Positions 39,192 to 48,288 are shown, counted from the first letter of the stretch. The stretch is DNA of 53,451 nt from Chloroflexota bacterium (GCA_017881915.1 JADGQK010000009.1:1-53451); one strand, 5' to 3'. The notes: generated from the letters alone by a model not told the origin. Made by a program: numbers and translations.

Positions 39192-40006
39192 CCGCGCCCG
39201 CCCGGGCGGCGCCCCGGTTGCGCCGACCGCTGGCCGGGGGCGGCCGCCAAGTCTTCGAGTACAAGGCCCTCGTCTATCGCCGCGTCTGGCGAGGTTCGGT
39301 CTTCTCGACCTTCCTTTCGCCAGTGCTGTTCCTCGCAGCGATGGGCGTTGGCCTGGGCAGCTTCGTCGATCACGGCAGCGCGATCGCCTCGCTCGGTGGC
39401 GTCTCCTACGCCGCGTTCCTGGCCCCCGGCCTGCTGGCGGCGCAGGGGATGCAGACGGCGGCCTCGGAGTCGACCTGGGCAATCATGGGCGGCTTCGTGT
39501 GGGACCGGACGTTCCACGGGATGTACGCGACACCCGTGACGGTGGCCGGCATCATCGCCGGCCACCTGGCCTGGGTGACGGCCCGACTGACGCTTGTCGC
39601 CACGGCCTTCTTCGTGGTCATGCTCGCCTTCGGGTTCGTCGTCTCGCCCTTCGGCGTCCTGGGGATCGGCGCGTCGGTCCTCACCGGGCTGGCATTCGCG
39701 GCGCCGATCACCGCCTTTGCCGCGGGCCAGAAGAACGACCAGGCCTTCAACGTGATCTTCCGCTTCTTCATCACCCCGTTGTTCCTGTTCTCGGGCACGT
39801 TCTTCCCGATCGAACAGCTGCCCCTGATCATTCGCCCGATCGCCTGGCTGACGCCCACCTGGCACGGTGTGGCGCTGGCCCGGGGACTGTCGCTGGGCAG
39901 TCTCGATCCGATCGGGGCACTCGTCCACCTGGCCGTCCTCGCAGCCTATATCGTGGCCGGCACCGCCTGGGCGCTCATCGCGTTCCGGCGCGCCCTGTCG
40001 AAGTAG
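39188..40006 (+). CDS. ABC-2 type exporter permease 1
   Basis: 272 residues with six membrane helices after a basic start; FLSPVLFLAAMGVGLGSF and FFITPLFLFSGTFFPIEQLP are typical of the ABC-2/NodJ permease family. The ATG overlaps the stop of the ATPase gene (ATGA). It presumably pairs with permease 2 to form the membrane channel. The substrate cannot be read from the sequence. Confidence 0.9.
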   Translation: MTAPARAAPRLRRPLAGGGRQVFEYKALVYRRVWRGSVFSTFLSPVLFLAAMGVGLGSFVDHGSAIASLGGVSYAAFLAPGLLAAQGMQTAASESTWAIMGGFVWDRTFHGMYATPVTVAGIIAGHLAWVTARLTLVATAFFVVMLAFGFVVSPFGVLGIGASVLTGLAFAAPITAFAAGQKNDQAFNVIFRFFITPLFLFSGTFFPIEQLPLIIRPIAWLTPTWHGVALARGLSLGSLDPIGALVHLAVLAAYIVAGTAWALIAFRRALSK

Positions 40007-40010
40007 CCCG

Positions 40011-40811
40011 ATGACCGTCGCCAGCCGGATCCTGCCGGCCCTGCCCTTCGGGCGTCGCGCCGACCGGCTCGTCGAACGCAACGTGATGTCCTACCGGCGG
40101 ACCTGGCTGGTGCTGGTGTCCGGTTTCTTCGAGCCGCTCTTCTACCTGCTGGGCATCGGCTTCGGGATCGGGGCCCTGGTCGGAACCGTCACCGGACCCG
40201 ATGGCGGGCCGATCTCCTACGGCGTCTTCGTGGCCCCGGGATTACTCGCTTCGTCGGCGATGAACGGCGCGATCTACGACTCCACGTTCAACATCTTCTT
40301 CAAGCTGCGCTATGCGAAGACCTACGACGCGATCCTGGCGACGCCCCTGGGGATCACCGACATTGCCGTTGGCGAGATCACCTGGGCGCTGATCCGGGGG
40401 ACCCTCTACGCGATCGGCTTCCTGTCGGTGATGCTCGTCCTTGGCCTGGCCCGCTCGCCCTGGGTCATCCTGGCCCTGCCGTCCGCGATGCTGATCGGCT
40501 TCGCCTTCGCCGCGGTGGGCATGGCGGCCACGACCTGGGTCCGGAGCTGGACGGACTTCGACTACATCTTCGTGGTGACCCTGCCGCTGTTCCTCTTCTC
40601 ATCCACGTTCTATCCGCTGAGCGTCTATCCGGAGCCGCTCCGTACGATCGTGTCAGTGACCCCGTTGTCACGCTGCATCGACCTGCTCCGATCGCTGGCG
40701 CTGGGGCAGATTGGGCCGGTCCTGCTGATCGACGTCGGCTACCTCGCGGTCATGGGCGGGATCGGCCTGTGGATCGTGTCGCGTCGGCTCGACCGGCTCC
40801 TCCTGAAGTAG
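40011..40811 (+). CDS. ABC-2 type exporter permease 2
   Basis: 266 residues, similar in design to permease 1: EPLFYLLGIGFGIGALVG for the first helix and LPLFLFSSTFYPLSVYPEPL near the fifth. The start ATG lies 4 bp after the previous stop, which excludes the longer frame. Having two different permeases suggests a heterodimeric channel. Transcription may continue into the glycosylase gene 6 bp later. Confidence 0.9.
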   Translation: MTVASRILPALPFGRRADRLVERNVMSYRRTWLVLVSGFFEPLFYLLGIGFGIGALVGTVTGPDGGPISYGVFVAPGLLASSAMNGAIYDSTFNIFFKLRYAKTYDAILATPLGITDIAVGEITWALIRGTLYAIGFLSVMLVLGLARSPWVILALPSAMLIGFAFAAVGMAATTWVRSWTDFDYIFVVTLPLFLFSSTFYPLSVYPEPLRTIVSVTPLSRCIDLLRSLALGQIGPVLLIDVGYLAVMGGIGLWIVSRRLDRLLLK

Positions 40812-40817
40812 CCGGCG

Positions 40818-41534
40818 GTGGTTGATCGGGTCGCCCTGACGGCCCTGGAGACGGAGATCGTCGCCTGCCGGCGCTGCCCGCGGCTGGTCGAGTGGCGCGA
40901 GCGGGTCGCCCGGGACAAGGTCGCCCGCTACGCCGACGAGCCCTACTGGGGGCGGCCGCTGCCGGGTTTCGGCGATCCCGCGGCGCGCGTCCTGATCGTC
41001 GGCCTCGCCCCGGCCGCCCACGGTGGCAATCGCACCGGCCGGGTGTTCACCGGCGACCGCTCCGGGGACTTCCTGTGGGCGGCCCTCCATGAGACGGGCT
41101 TTGCCGACCGGGCCAGCTCGCGCCGGGCAGATGACGGCCTGACCCTCGTCGATGCCTACATTGCTGCCGCAGTGCGCTGCGCCCCTCCGCTCAACCGTCC
41201 GACGAACGAGGAGCGCGACAACTGTGCGCCGTTCCTCGTCCGTGAGCTGGCCCTGCTGACCGAGGTCAGGGTGATCGTGCCGCTCGGTGGATTTGGCTGG
41301 GACGCCGTCCTGCGGACGCTAGCCGTGCTCGGCCACGAGCGGCCCCGACCGAAGCCGCGCTTCGGGCACGGTGTGGAGGCCACGATCGGGCCCTACCGGC
41401 TGATCGCCTCGTTCCACCCCAGCCAGCAGAACACGTTCACGGGCCGGCTCACTGCCCCAATGCTGGCCGACGTGCTGGCGCGAGCCGGCGGACTTGCCGC
41501 CGACCGCGATCGGCCTACACTCATTCAACAATGA
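40818..41534 (+). CDS. Family 5 uracil-DNA glycosylase (UdgB-like)
   Basis: 238 residues. The motifs GLAPAAHGGNRTGRVFTGD and HPSQQNTFTGRLT match family 5 (UdgB) rather than family 4; Cys17, Cys20 and further Cys (AAVRCAPP, ERDNCAPF) fit the iron-sulfur cluster of these enzymes. UdgB removes uracil and other deaminated bases such as hypoxanthine, and family members lack a polar catalytic residue in motif A. The GTG start follows permease 2 by 6 bp. Useful in a GC-rich genome exposed to cytosine deamination. Confidence 0.9.
   Translation: MVDRVALTALETEIVACRRCPRLVEWRERVARDKVARYADEPYWGRPLPGFGDPAARVLIVGLAPAAHGGNRTGRVFTGDRSGDFLWAALHETGFADRASSRRADDGLTLVDAYIAAAVRCAPPLNRPTNEERDNCAPFLVRELALLTEVRVIVPLGGFGWDAVLRTLAVLGHERPRPKPRFGHGVEATIGPYRLIASFHPSQQNTFTGRLTAPMLADVLARAGGLAADRDRPTLIQQ
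41494..41521 (+). promoter_or_regulatory. Promoter before the NfeD-like gene
   Basis: TTGCCG (41494-41499) and TACACT (41516-41521) with 16-bp spacing, inside the end of the glycosylase gene. The ATG is only 9 nt after the -10, so the message would be almost leaderless. Confidence 0.5.
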
Positions 41535-41977
41535 TCTCCATCGTCTGGTTCCTGGTCGGGATCGGCCTCCTCCTGGCTGAGCTCCACAGCGCGGCGTTCT
41601 ATGCCGTGTTCCTGGGGGCCGGCGCGTTCGCCGCGGGCATCCTTGCCTTCGTCGTGCCCGACAGCGCGATCTGGGTCCAGGCCCTCGTCGCCTGCGCGGT
41701 GGCGGCGATCGGCGTCGTCCTGGTCCGGCCGCGCTTCGCCACCCGGTTCATCCACTCTGCCGGAGGGACCGCCTCGCGCGGGGTCCACGGTGGCTTCGTT
41801 GGCGAGCACGCCCTGGCGACCGATCCGATCGGCGATGAGCTCCATCCCGGTCACGTTCGCCTCGCCGGGGAGAGCTGGCTGGCCGTTTCCGATGATGGCT
41901 CCGAGATCGGGGGAGATTCCTCGGTGATCGTTACCGCTGTTCGGGGAACGACGCTCGTCGTGCGCCCCGCCGGCTGA
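41531..41977 (+). CDS. NfeD-like membrane protein
   Basis: 148 residues: two or three hydrophobic helices (IVWFLVGIGLLLAEL, FYAVFLGAGAFAAGILAFVV, ALVACAVAAIGVVLV) and then an OB-fold domain (VGEHALAT..GHVRLAGESWLAVS). NfeD proteins pair with SPFH/stomatin proteins, and one follows 28 bp later. The ATG overlaps the previous stop (ATGA). The protease domain of long NfeD forms is absent. Probably part of a membrane microdomain system. Confidence 0.9.
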   Translation: MISIVWFLVGIGLLLAELHSAAFYAVFLGAGAFAAGILAFVVPDSAIWVQALVACAVAAIGVVLVRPRFATRFIHSAGGTASRGVHGGFVGEHALATDPIGDELHPGHVRLAGESWLAVSDDGSEIGGDSSVIVTAVRGTTLVVRPAG

Positions 41978-42005
41978 GCCGGCCAGGACTGGAGTTTGCC
42001 CTCAC

Positions 42006-42959
42006 ATGGACAGTGCCGCAATCGCCGGGATCGTCGTCCTGATCCTGATCATCCTGATCATCGTCTTCGCGCTCAACCTGCTGCGCTCCGTGGTCAACCT
42101 CGTCCAGCAGGGCTCGGTCGGCGTGGTCAAGCGACTCGGCGAGTTTCGCGGGATCCATGACCCGGGGCTCGTCCTGATCATGCCGTTCATCGACGCGATC
42201 GTGATGGTCGATATGCGCGAGTTCCCGCGGCCGGGCGATCGCCAGGAAGTGATCACCAAGGACAACGTGGTCGTCGCGGTGAACGCCACGATCTTCACCC
42301 AGGTCGTCGACGCCAAGCAGGCCCTGTTCAGCATCGCCAACTTCGATGTCGCGATCGACGCGCTCGCTCGCACCGCCCTGCGCTCGGTGATCGGCACCCT
42401 GTCGCTCGACGAGGCCCTGTCCGAGCGCGAGCGGATCAATATCGACGTCCAGCAGCAGATGGAGGCGGTCACCGACAAGTGGGGGATCCGGATCAACCGG
42501 ATCGAGATCGTCGAGATCACCCCGCCGCCCCAGATCCTGCAGGCGCTTGCCCTCCAGAAGCAGGCCGACCAGGAGAAGCGGGCCAAGATCCTCCAGTCAG
42601 AGGGGCTCCAGCAGTCGGCCGTCAACGTCGCCGATGGCAACCGGCAGGCGGCGATCAAGACGGCCGAGGGCGAGCGCCAGTCGGCGATCCTGCGGGCCGA
42701 GGGCAATCGGCAGGCCGCCATCCTGGAGGCCGAGGGCCGGGCCCAGGCGATCGCCACCGTCTACACCGCGATCACCACGGCCAACCCGAGTCCAACCCTG
42801 GTCGCGATCCTCCAGCTCGATACGCTCTCGAAGTTCGCCACCAGCCCGAACGCGAAGCTGATCATCCCGGTGGAGTCCTCGGCGCTGCTCGGTGCGGCCG
42901 CTGCTATTCGCTCGGTCCTCGGCGACGTGCCCACGGACAGCAATCCGCCGGCTGCCTGA
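42006..42959 (+). CDS. SPFH/Band 7 stomatin-like protein
   Basis: 317 residues. An N-terminal membrane helix (IAGIVVLILIILIIVFAL) precedes the SPFH domain (VGVVKRLGEFRGIHDPGLVL, VITKDNVVVAVNATIF). A long charged coiled coil over about 190-260 contains repeated EGNRQAA and EGERQSA units. Resembles paraslipins/QmcA. It oligomerises in membranes and is the standard partner of NfeD-like proteins. A 16-bp perfect stem-loop follows the stop. Confidence 0.93.
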   Translation: MDSAAIAGIVVLILIILIIVFALNLLRSVVNLVQQGSVGVVKRLGEFRGIHDPGLVLIMPFIDAIVMVDMREFPRPGDRQEVITKDNVVVAVNATIFTQVVDAKQALFSIANFDVAIDALARTALRSVIGTLSLDEALSERERINIDVQQQMEAVTDKWGIRINRIEIVEITPPPQILQALALQKQADQEKRAKILQSEGLQQSAVNVADGNRQAAIKTAEGERQSAILRAEGNRQAAILEAEGRAQAIATVYTAITTANPSPTLVAILQLDTLSKFATSPNAKLIIPVESSALLGAAAAIRSVLGDVPTDSNPPAA

Positions 42960-42967
42960 GCGAACCG

Positions 42968-43002
42968 CGGGTGAGGGTGGGTCGATGACCCACCCTCACC
43001 CG
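42968..43002. terminator. Perfect GC-rich stem-loop between the SPFH gene and dnaJ
   Basis: CGGGTGAGGGTGGGTC pairs fully with GACCCACCCTCACCCG around a GAT loop. No T-run follows. Position right after the SPFH stop and before the dnaJ promoter region supports a terminator or insulator. Confidence 0.65.
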
Positions 43003-43036
43003 TCGCGCGGTCACCTCTCGTATCCTTTGCGGTCGA

Positions 43037-44152
43037 ATGGTGACTGAACGCGACTACTACGAGATCCTCGAGATCGACAGAACGGCCGACGACGCCGAGA
43101 TCAAGCGATCGTTCCGCCGGCTGGCCCAGAGGTGGCATCCGGATGTAAACGCCGATGCCGGTTCCGAGCTGCGCTTCAAGGAGATCAACGAGGCCTACCA
43201 GGTCCTGTCCGATCCGACGAAGAAGCAGGCCTACGACATGTTCGGCCGGGCCGGCGTTGACGGCGCAGCCGGCGCCGGCTTTGCCCAGGGCTTCGGCGGC
43301 CTGGGCGACATCTTCGATGCGTTCTTCGGCGGCGGGGCCGCCGGTGGGCGGCGGACCGGCCGGGCGAACACCGGCTCGGACCTGCGCTACGACCTCCGGA
43401 TCACGTTCGCCGAGGCGGTCCTCGGGAGCGACAAGGAGATCGAGTTCCCGGTGCTCGACCGCTGTGCAACCTGTAATGGCACGGGGGCCAAGCCGGGCAC
43501 GAGCGTCACGACCTGCACCCAGTGCGAGGGCCGCGGCGAGATCCGCAGCGTGCGCCAGACGATGCTCGGCCAGATGGTCAACGTCCAGCCCTGCCCCCGC
43601 TGCCACGGCGAGGGCCGAACCGTCGACACACCCTGCGAGACCTGTCGGGGCGAGGGCCGGCTGGAGCGTCGCAAGAAGATTCGCGTCACGGTCCCGGCCG
43701 GAATCGATGAAGGCCACCAGATCCGGTTGTCGGGCGAGGGCGAGGTCGGCCCCCACGGCGGCCCGGCCGGCAGCCTCTACGTCGCCGTCCACATCCAGCC
43801 CCACAAGACGCTCAAGCGGGAGGGTACCGAGCTGTTCCTCGAGCGCGAGATCTCGATCGCCCAGGCAGCGTTGGGGACGCGGGTGACGATCCCCACGATG
43901 GAGGGCGATGAGCAGGTCGAGATCAAGGCCGGCACCCAGCCCGGCGCCGAGATCCGGCTGCGCGGCAAGGGTGTGCCCCATCTTCGTCGAGCCAACGCCC
44001 GGGGCGACCTCCATGTCTTCGTCAAAGTGGCCGTGCCGACCCGGCTCAACAAGAAGCAGCGCGAGCTGCTCGAGGCCCTGGCCGCCGCCTCGGGCGAGTC
44101 GGTCACCAGCGGCAGCGGGATCCTCGACCGGGTGAAGGACGCCCTTGGTTGA
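43037..44152 (+). CDS. dnaJ: Chaperone DnaJ (Hsp40)
   Basis: 371 residues. J domain with HPD at 34-36, a Gly/Phe-rich stretch (GFAQGFGGLGDIFDAFFGGG), four zinc repeats of CxxCxGxG type (CATCNGTG, CTQCEGRG, CPRCHGEG, CETCRGEG) and the substrate-binding C-terminus. It stimulates DnaK. It lies away from dnaK and without a CIRCE box; a TATCCT -10-like box at 43021 suggests its own, nearly leaderless transcript. The prmA start overlaps its end. Confidence 0.97.
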   Translation: MVTERDYYEILEIDRTADDAEIKRSFRRLAQRWHPDVNADAGSELRFKEINEAYQVLSDPTKKQAYDMFGRAGVDGAAGAGFAQGFGGLGDIFDAFFGGGAAGGRRTGRANTGSDLRYDLRITFAEAVLGSDKEIEFPVLDRCATCNGTGAKPGTSVTTCTQCEGRGEIRSVRQTMLGQMVNVQPCPRCHGEGRTVDTPCETCRGEGRLERRKKIRVTVPAGIDEGHQIRLSGEGEVGPHGGPAGSLYVAVHIQPHKTLKREGTELFLEREISIAQAALGTRVTIPTMEGDEQVEIKAGTQPGAEIRLRGKGVPHLRRANARGDLHVFVKVAVPTRLNKKQRELLEALAAASGESVTSGSGILDRVKDALG

Positions 44153-45131
44153 CGAAGCCCTGACCGCCGGCGAGGACGATGCCGGCCCTCCCGACGATGA
44201 GGGCCTGACCGCCGGCGACACCTGGATCGAGCTGTCGGTCCGGGCCGACCTCGAGGCGGTCGAGGCGGTCAGCGAGATCCTGTCACGGTTCGCCCCGGGC
44301 GGAACCAGCGTCGAGCCCGGCTTCGAGCTGATCGACGAGGGCCTCGGCGCGCGAATCGACCCGAACAAGCCGGCGATCGTCCGCGCCTACCTGCCCGGGC
44401 GCGACCGGACCGCCGCCCGGCTGGCTGTGCGCCAGGCCCGGGTTGCGCTCGGCCATCTCCAGGCATTCAACCTGCGGCCGATCGGCGAGCTCGAGGTGTC
44501 GGTCGTTCACGAAGCCGACTGGGCCCAGGCCTGGAAGGCCCACTTCCCGGTCCTGCGGATCGGCCGCCGGCTCGTCATCCGACCGACCTGGCGGCGTCAC
44601 CGCCGGCGTCCCGACGACGTGGTCCTCGCCCTGGATCCGGGGATGGCCTTCGGGACGGGCCTCCACCCAACGACCCGCCTGTGCCTGGCCGGCATCGAGC
44701 GCTGGGCAGATGAGGGCCGCTTCGCAGCCGCGCGCGTGCTCGATGTTGGCTGCGGGTCGGGGATCCTGATGATCGCCGCCGGCCTGTTCGGGGCCAGCCG
44801 GCTCGTCGGGCTTGACACCGATCCGATCGCCGTCGAGGCGAGCATGGCCAACGCCGCCCGGAACCACCTCCAGGTCGAAGTCCGAAGCGGCAGCCTGCCC
44901 AGCCGGAGCGGACCGTTCGACCTCGTCGTTGCCAACCTGATTGCCAGCCTGCTGATCGCCCTGGCCGACGACTTGCGGGCCGAGCTGCGGCCGGGCGGCC
45001 GGCTACTCGCCTCGGGGATCTTCATCGATCGCGAGGCCGACGTCAGGAGCGCCTTGGTGGCCGCCGGCCTGGGATCACTCGAGCGTACCGTCGAAGGAGA
45101 CTGGGTTGCGCTCGAGTTCGAGCGCTCATAG
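44145..45131 (+). CDS. prmA: Ribosomal protein L11 methyltransferase PrmA
   Basis: 328 residues. The SAM-binding core is VLDVGCGSGILMIAAGLFGA, with the acidic LDTDPIAVEA and the catalytic-side VVANLIASLL. The region LDPGMAFGTGLHPTTRLCL is typical of PrmA. It methylates lysines on L11. The first 25 residues are an unusual acidic extension (two LTAGED/LTAGDT copies). The TTG start overlaps the dnaJ stop; the dnaJ-prmA order is widespread. Confidence 0.93.
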   Translation: MVDEALTAGEDDAGPPDDEGLTAGDTWIELSVRADLEAVEAVSEILSRFAPGGTSVEPGFELIDEGLGARIDPNKPAIVRAYLPGRDRTAARLAVRQARVALGHLQAFNLRPIGELEVSVVHEADWAQAWKAHFPVLRIGRRLVIRPTWRRHRRRPDDVVLALDPGMAFGTGLHPTTRLCLAGIERWADEGRFAAARVLDVGCGSGILMIAAGLFGASRLVGLDTDPIAVEASMANAARNHLQVEVRSGSLPSRSGPFDLVVANLIASLLIALADDLRAELRPGGRLLASGIFIDREADVRSALVAAGLGSLERTVEGDWVALEFERS

Positions 45132-45140
45132 GCCGCCGAC

Positions 45141-45146
45141 TACAAT
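45141..45146 (+). promoter_or_regulatory. -10 element before the four-helix membrane gene
   Basis: TACAAT lies 7 nt before the GTG of the next gene, which would make its mRNA leaderless. A weak TTCGAG sits 18 bp upstream. Confidence 0.5.
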
Positions 45147-45153
45147 CTCGCTC

Positions 45154-45609
45154 GTGCCCTGGTTCCCGATCCTGCTGGTCAGCCACATCGTCCTGGCGAT
45201 CACGTTGCTGCTGCCGTCATTGCTCCTGCCGTTCGCACTGCGGACCCGGCGGGCGACTGTCGAGTCGGGCAACCGCCTGGTCCGGTTGCTCCTGCAGATG
45301 CAGAGCAGTGGGACGCTGATCATCGGGGTCGGCGTGGCCGTGACCGGCGTCGCGCTGATCGTCGCGCTCGGCTATCGACTGGCCGCCCAGACCTGGCTGT
45401 TGGTGGCCCTGGCGATCTACGCCATTGATCTGCTCCTCGCCTTCTTTGTCCAGCGCCCCAACCTCCATCGGCTGATCGGTATCCGGGCGGCGTGGGACGA
45501 CGAGGTTTGGCGAGCTCGAGCGCGCCGCCAGCGTTATGTGTCCTACGCGATGGCCGGGCTGGTCGCAACGATCGGCTTCCTGATGAGCACGAAGCCGGTG
45601 CTCTGGTGA
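45154..45609 (+). CDS. Small four-helix membrane protein
   Basis: 151 residues with four hydrophobic helices (FPILLVSHIVLAITLLLPSL, LIIGVGVAVTGVALIVAL, TWLLVALAIYAIDLLLAFF, YVSYAMAGLVATIGFLM). The layout resembles predicted integral membrane proteins of the DUF2269 type, but I am not sure. The GTG is chosen because it begins the first helix and lies just after a TACAAT -10; an upstream in-frame start would overlap prmA. It precedes the HIT gene by 4 bp. Confidence 0.7.
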   Translation: MPWFPILLVSHIVLAITLLLPSLLLPFALRTRRATVESGNRLVRLLLQMQSSGTLIIGVGVAVTGVALIVALGYRLAAQTWLLVALAIYAIDLLLAFFVQRPNLHRLIGIRAAWDDEVWRARARRQRYVSYAMAGLVATIGFLMSTKPVLW

Positions 45610-45613
45610 CCGG

Positions 45614-45997
45614 ATGAACGACCGCGCCGACGCCGTTTCCAACCGCGCCGCCGATCCTGCCTGCCTCTTCTGCCGGATCGTGGCCGGCGAGATCCCGGCG
45701 GCGCGAGTTCACGAGGACGACGTGGTGATCGCGATCCGGGATATCGCTCCGCGCGCCCCGACCCACGTCCTGTTCCTGCCCCGCGAGCACATCGCCTCGG
45801 CCGCCGAGTTGACCCCGGCCGACGGTCCGATGCTCGGCCGGCTGTTCGGTGCCGCGGCCGCGTTCGCCCGGGCCGAGGGCCTGACCGACGCCGGCTACCG
45901 GATGGTCACGAACGTGGGCGAGTGGGGCGGCCAGACCGTCGGTCATCTGCACGTCCACCTGCTCGGTGGGCGGTCGATGGCCTGGCCGCCGGGATGA
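45614..45997 (+). CDS. HIT-family (HINT-like) nucleotide hydrolase
   Basis: 127 residues. CLFCRIVAGEIPAARVHED and the histidine triad in GHLHVHLLGGR identify the HINT branch, including the Cys pair of the zinc form. Such enzymes split AMP from adenosine phosphoramidates and acyl adenylates. ATGA overlap with the lipoprotein gene downstream indicates co-translation. Confidence 0.93.
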   Translation: MNDRADAVSNRAADPACLFCRIVAGEIPAARVHEDDVVIAIRDIAPRAPTHVLFLPREHIASAAELTPADGPMLGRLFGAAAAFARAEGLTDAGYRMVTNVGEWGGQTVGHLHVHLLGGRSMAWPPG

Positions 45998-46527
45998 CCA
46001 GGCTCGGCGTCCTCCTCGGCATCGTTCTCCTGCCCGGCGTCCTGGCAGGGTGCGGGATCGCCGCCAACGGGGGCGTTCAGCCGAGCGCGGCGATCACCCC
46101 GCAGGTCAGCCTCAGCACGACCCTCCAGGTCTGCCGGAACGGGCTCGTGGCGACGCTCGGCGCGGCTGGTTTCAGCCTGGTCCAGCCCTCGTCGGCCGTG
46201 CGGCCCGCCGAGTCGCCGTTGTTGACCGGGGCGCCGCGCACGGTTGGCCAGGTCCTCCTGCCGGGAGATCCGGACCACGGCTTCATCGTGCTGTACGAGT
46301 TCCCCGATCCAGCCAGCGCCTATGCCGCCGGCCAGCAGCAGGCAGCCTATCTCGGCGGTGGCGAGGGCCGGGTCCAGTTCGTCCCGGACACGAAGTTCAC
46401 GCTGCGCCAGGACGGCTCGTGCGTGCTCTTCTACAACTGGTCGCCGTCGGCCTCGACCGATCCACGCTCGCCGGCGATCGAGACTGCCCTCGACACGTTC
46501 GGCGTGGGGATCCCGATCCCGCGCTGA
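45994..46527 (+). CDS. Exported lipoprotein of unknown function
   Basis: 177 residues. A clear lipoprotein signal (TRLGVLLGIVLLPGVLAGC) puts the lipid on Cys20. The mature part is a small globular domain with GFIVLYEFPDPASAYAAGQQQ and ends FGVGIPIPR; one further Cys pair (VCRNG, SCVLF) might form a disulfide. I do not recognise the family. The ATG overlaps the HIT stop. It ends 3 bp before the convergent acyl-CoA ligase gene. Confidence 0.75.
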   Translation: MTRLGVLLGIVLLPGVLAGCGIAANGGVQPSAAITPQVSLSTTLQVCRNGLVATLGAAGFSLVQPSSAVRPAESPLLTGAPRTVGQVLLPGDPDHGFIVLYEFPDPASAYAAGQQQAAYLGGGEGRVQFVPDTKFTLRQDGSCVLFYNWSPSASTDPRSPAIETALDTFGVGIPIPR

Positions 46528-46530
46528 GCC

Positions 46531-48246
46531 TCAGCCCTGGCGGACGGGGATCGGCTCGTCGACGGCGGCCCAGGCGCGGACGCGGTCGCGCTTGACCTTG
46601 AACGTGTGGGTCCGGGGGAAGTCGGCCTCGGGCCACAGGCGCCACGAAACGACGCGCTGGTGGGTTGCGAGGGTGGCGTTGGCGGCCCGGACGATGGCGT
46701 CGATCTGGGCCCGCACGACCACCGGATCGACGCCCGCGCTGAGCGGGCCGCTGGCGTTGCGGACGGGAATGTCGCCGCCCTGGGGGAGCGCGTGGGACCC
46801 TGGAGCGAGCACGATCGCCTCGATCCGGCCGGGCTGCGTCTCGACGACCACGCTGTCGCGAATGCCGGCGACCCGCAGCGCGTTCTCGATGTCCTCGGGA
46901 TAGACGTTGAGGCCGTTGGGCAGGACGATGATGTCCTTCGTGCGGCCCATCAGGATCAGGTGACCGTCTGAGTCGTGCCGGCCGATATCGCCGGTGCGAT
47001 ACCAGCCGTCCGGCGTGAACGCGGCGGCGGTCGCCTCCGGATCGCGCCAGTAACCCGAGAAGAGGGTCGGCCCGCTGACCTGGATCTCACCATCGTCAGC
47101 CAGCCGGACCTGGATCGGCGGGATCGTTCGGCCGACCGTCCCGAGCCCGTGGTCATCCTTGGTCGTGACCGAGGCCATCCCGCACTCGGTCGCGCCGTAG
47201 CCCTGCATGACCACGACGCCGAGATCCTCCCAGGCCTGCTGGAGCTGGGGCGGCAGGAACGCCGCCGCACAGACGAGCAGGTTGAGGCTGCCGCCCAGCC
47301 GTTGGTGGACCGACCGGAAGATGAGCCGGCGGGCGCGGTAGGGCAGGTGCCGGGCAATCGATCGCAGCCGGTCGAAGGCGGCCGTCCGGCCCGATGCCTC
47401 CACCTCGCGCTCGACGGCGCTCCAGAACAGGTCGAGGACCTGGGGCACGACGAGCATCGTCGTCACCCGATGGTCGCGGATCGCCTCGAAGATCACCCGC
47501 GGGTTCCGGCTCCGGACGTACAGGATGTCGCCGCCCACGGTCAGCGCGTAGAAGAGCGCGGCGACCTGCTCCATCAGGTGCGAGAGTGGCAGGAGCGAGA
47601 CGACCCGGTGCTCCTGGGGTGGGATGACGTCGTGGATCGCCCCGATCGTCTCGGCGATGCAATGGTGGGTGAGCATCACGCCCTTGGGATTGCCGGTCGT
47701 GCCGCTCGTGAAGATGATCTCGAAGAGGTCCTCCGGCCGGGGCCTGGGCCAGGCGAGCACCTGGGCCTGCCAGTCAGGTGGGAAGACCACCCCCGAGTCG
47801 CCCTCGCCGGGTTCGGCCGCCAGGGCCTCGAGCGTCGAGGTGGGGAAGTGCTCGAGGCGCGCATCGCGTGGGTCCGGCGCGTCGCGTCCCGTCCCGATTG
47901 CCAGCCGGGAGGCCTCCGCGCGCTCGGCGATCTTCTCGATCGCATCGGGCGCCATGCGCAGGTCGAGGGGCACGACGACCACGCCCGCCCGGATCGCGCC
48001 GTAGTAGACGGCGGGCAGTTCGGGCGTTGAGGGTGACCAGGTGAGCAGTCGATCGCCGGGCTGCAGGCCGAGCGAGCGCAGCCGCCAGGCGACGATCCGG
48101 GTTCGCCGATCGAGCTCGTGGAAGCTCCAGCGCATCGAGCTGCCGTCGTCCCGGCGCAGGCCAAGGGCGGGCTTGTCGCCATAGCGATTGGCGGCGTCGT
48201 CGAGGATGTCGAGCAGGGTCGACCAGCTGGGCACTGCGGAGGTCAC
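46531..48246 (-). CDS. AMP-binding acyl-CoA ligase (long-chain fatty acid type)
   Basis: 571 residues of the ANL superfamily. Motifs: FTSGTTGNPKGVMLTH (phosphate loop), GYGATECG, WYRTGDIG and KDIIVLPNGLNVYPEDIE. Near the C-terminus, TFKVKRDRV could supply the adenylation lysine. It activates a carboxylic acid to its adenylate and then CoA thioester. I start it at the GTG giving VTSAVPSWSTLLDILDDAA; longer starts would run over the divergent hydrolase gene. Divergent neighbour is an alpha/beta hydrolase, perhaps a related lipid function. Confidence 0.9.
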   Translation of the reverse strand: MTSAVPSWSTLLDILDDAANRYGDKPALGLRRDDGSSMRWSFHELDRRTRIVAWRLRSLGLQPGDRLLTWSPSTPELPAVYYGAIRAGVVVVPLDLRMAPDAIEKIAERAEASRLAIGTGRDAPDPRDARLEHFPTSTLEALAAEPGEGDSGVVFPPDWQAQVLAWPRPRPEDLFEIIFTSGTTGNPKGVMLTHHCIAETIGAIHDVIPPQEHRVVSLLPLSHLMEQVAALFYALTVGGDILYVRSRNPRVIFEAIRDHRVTTMLVVPQVLDLFWSAVEREVEASGRTAAFDRLRSIARHLPYRARRLIFRSVHQRLGGSLNLLVCAAAFLPPQLQQAWEDLGVVVMQGYGATECGMASVTTKDDHGLGTVGRTIPPIQVRLADDGEIQVSGPTLFSGYWRDPEATAAAFTPDGWYRTGDIGRHDSDGHLILMGRTKDIIVLPNGLNVYPEDIENALRVAGIRDSVVVETQPGRIEAIVLAPGSHALPQGGDIPVRNASGPLSAGVDPVVVRAQIDAIVRAANATLATHQRVVSWRLWPEADFPRTHTFKVKRDRVRAWAAVDEPIPVRQG

Positions 48247-48282
48247 GCCGGACAGGGTAGCGCCGGACCGCCATGGTGCGCC

Positions 48283-48288
48283 TAGACT
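48283..48288 (+). promoter_or_regulatory. -10 element before the alpha/beta hydrolase
   Basis: TAGACT followed by CGGG, 7 nt before the ATG, again suggesting a leaderless message. The context CCTAGACTCGGG is close to that at lepA. Confidence 0.45.

Noticed and set aside
42761-44368. 535-codon reverse frame over dnaJ
   Set aside because: Antisense shadow; DnaJ motifs on the other strand are unambiguous.
45106-45153. Longer start for the four-helix membrane gene
   Set aside because: It overlaps prmA and adds a hydrophilic segment; the TACAAT box and first helix favour the GTG at 45154.
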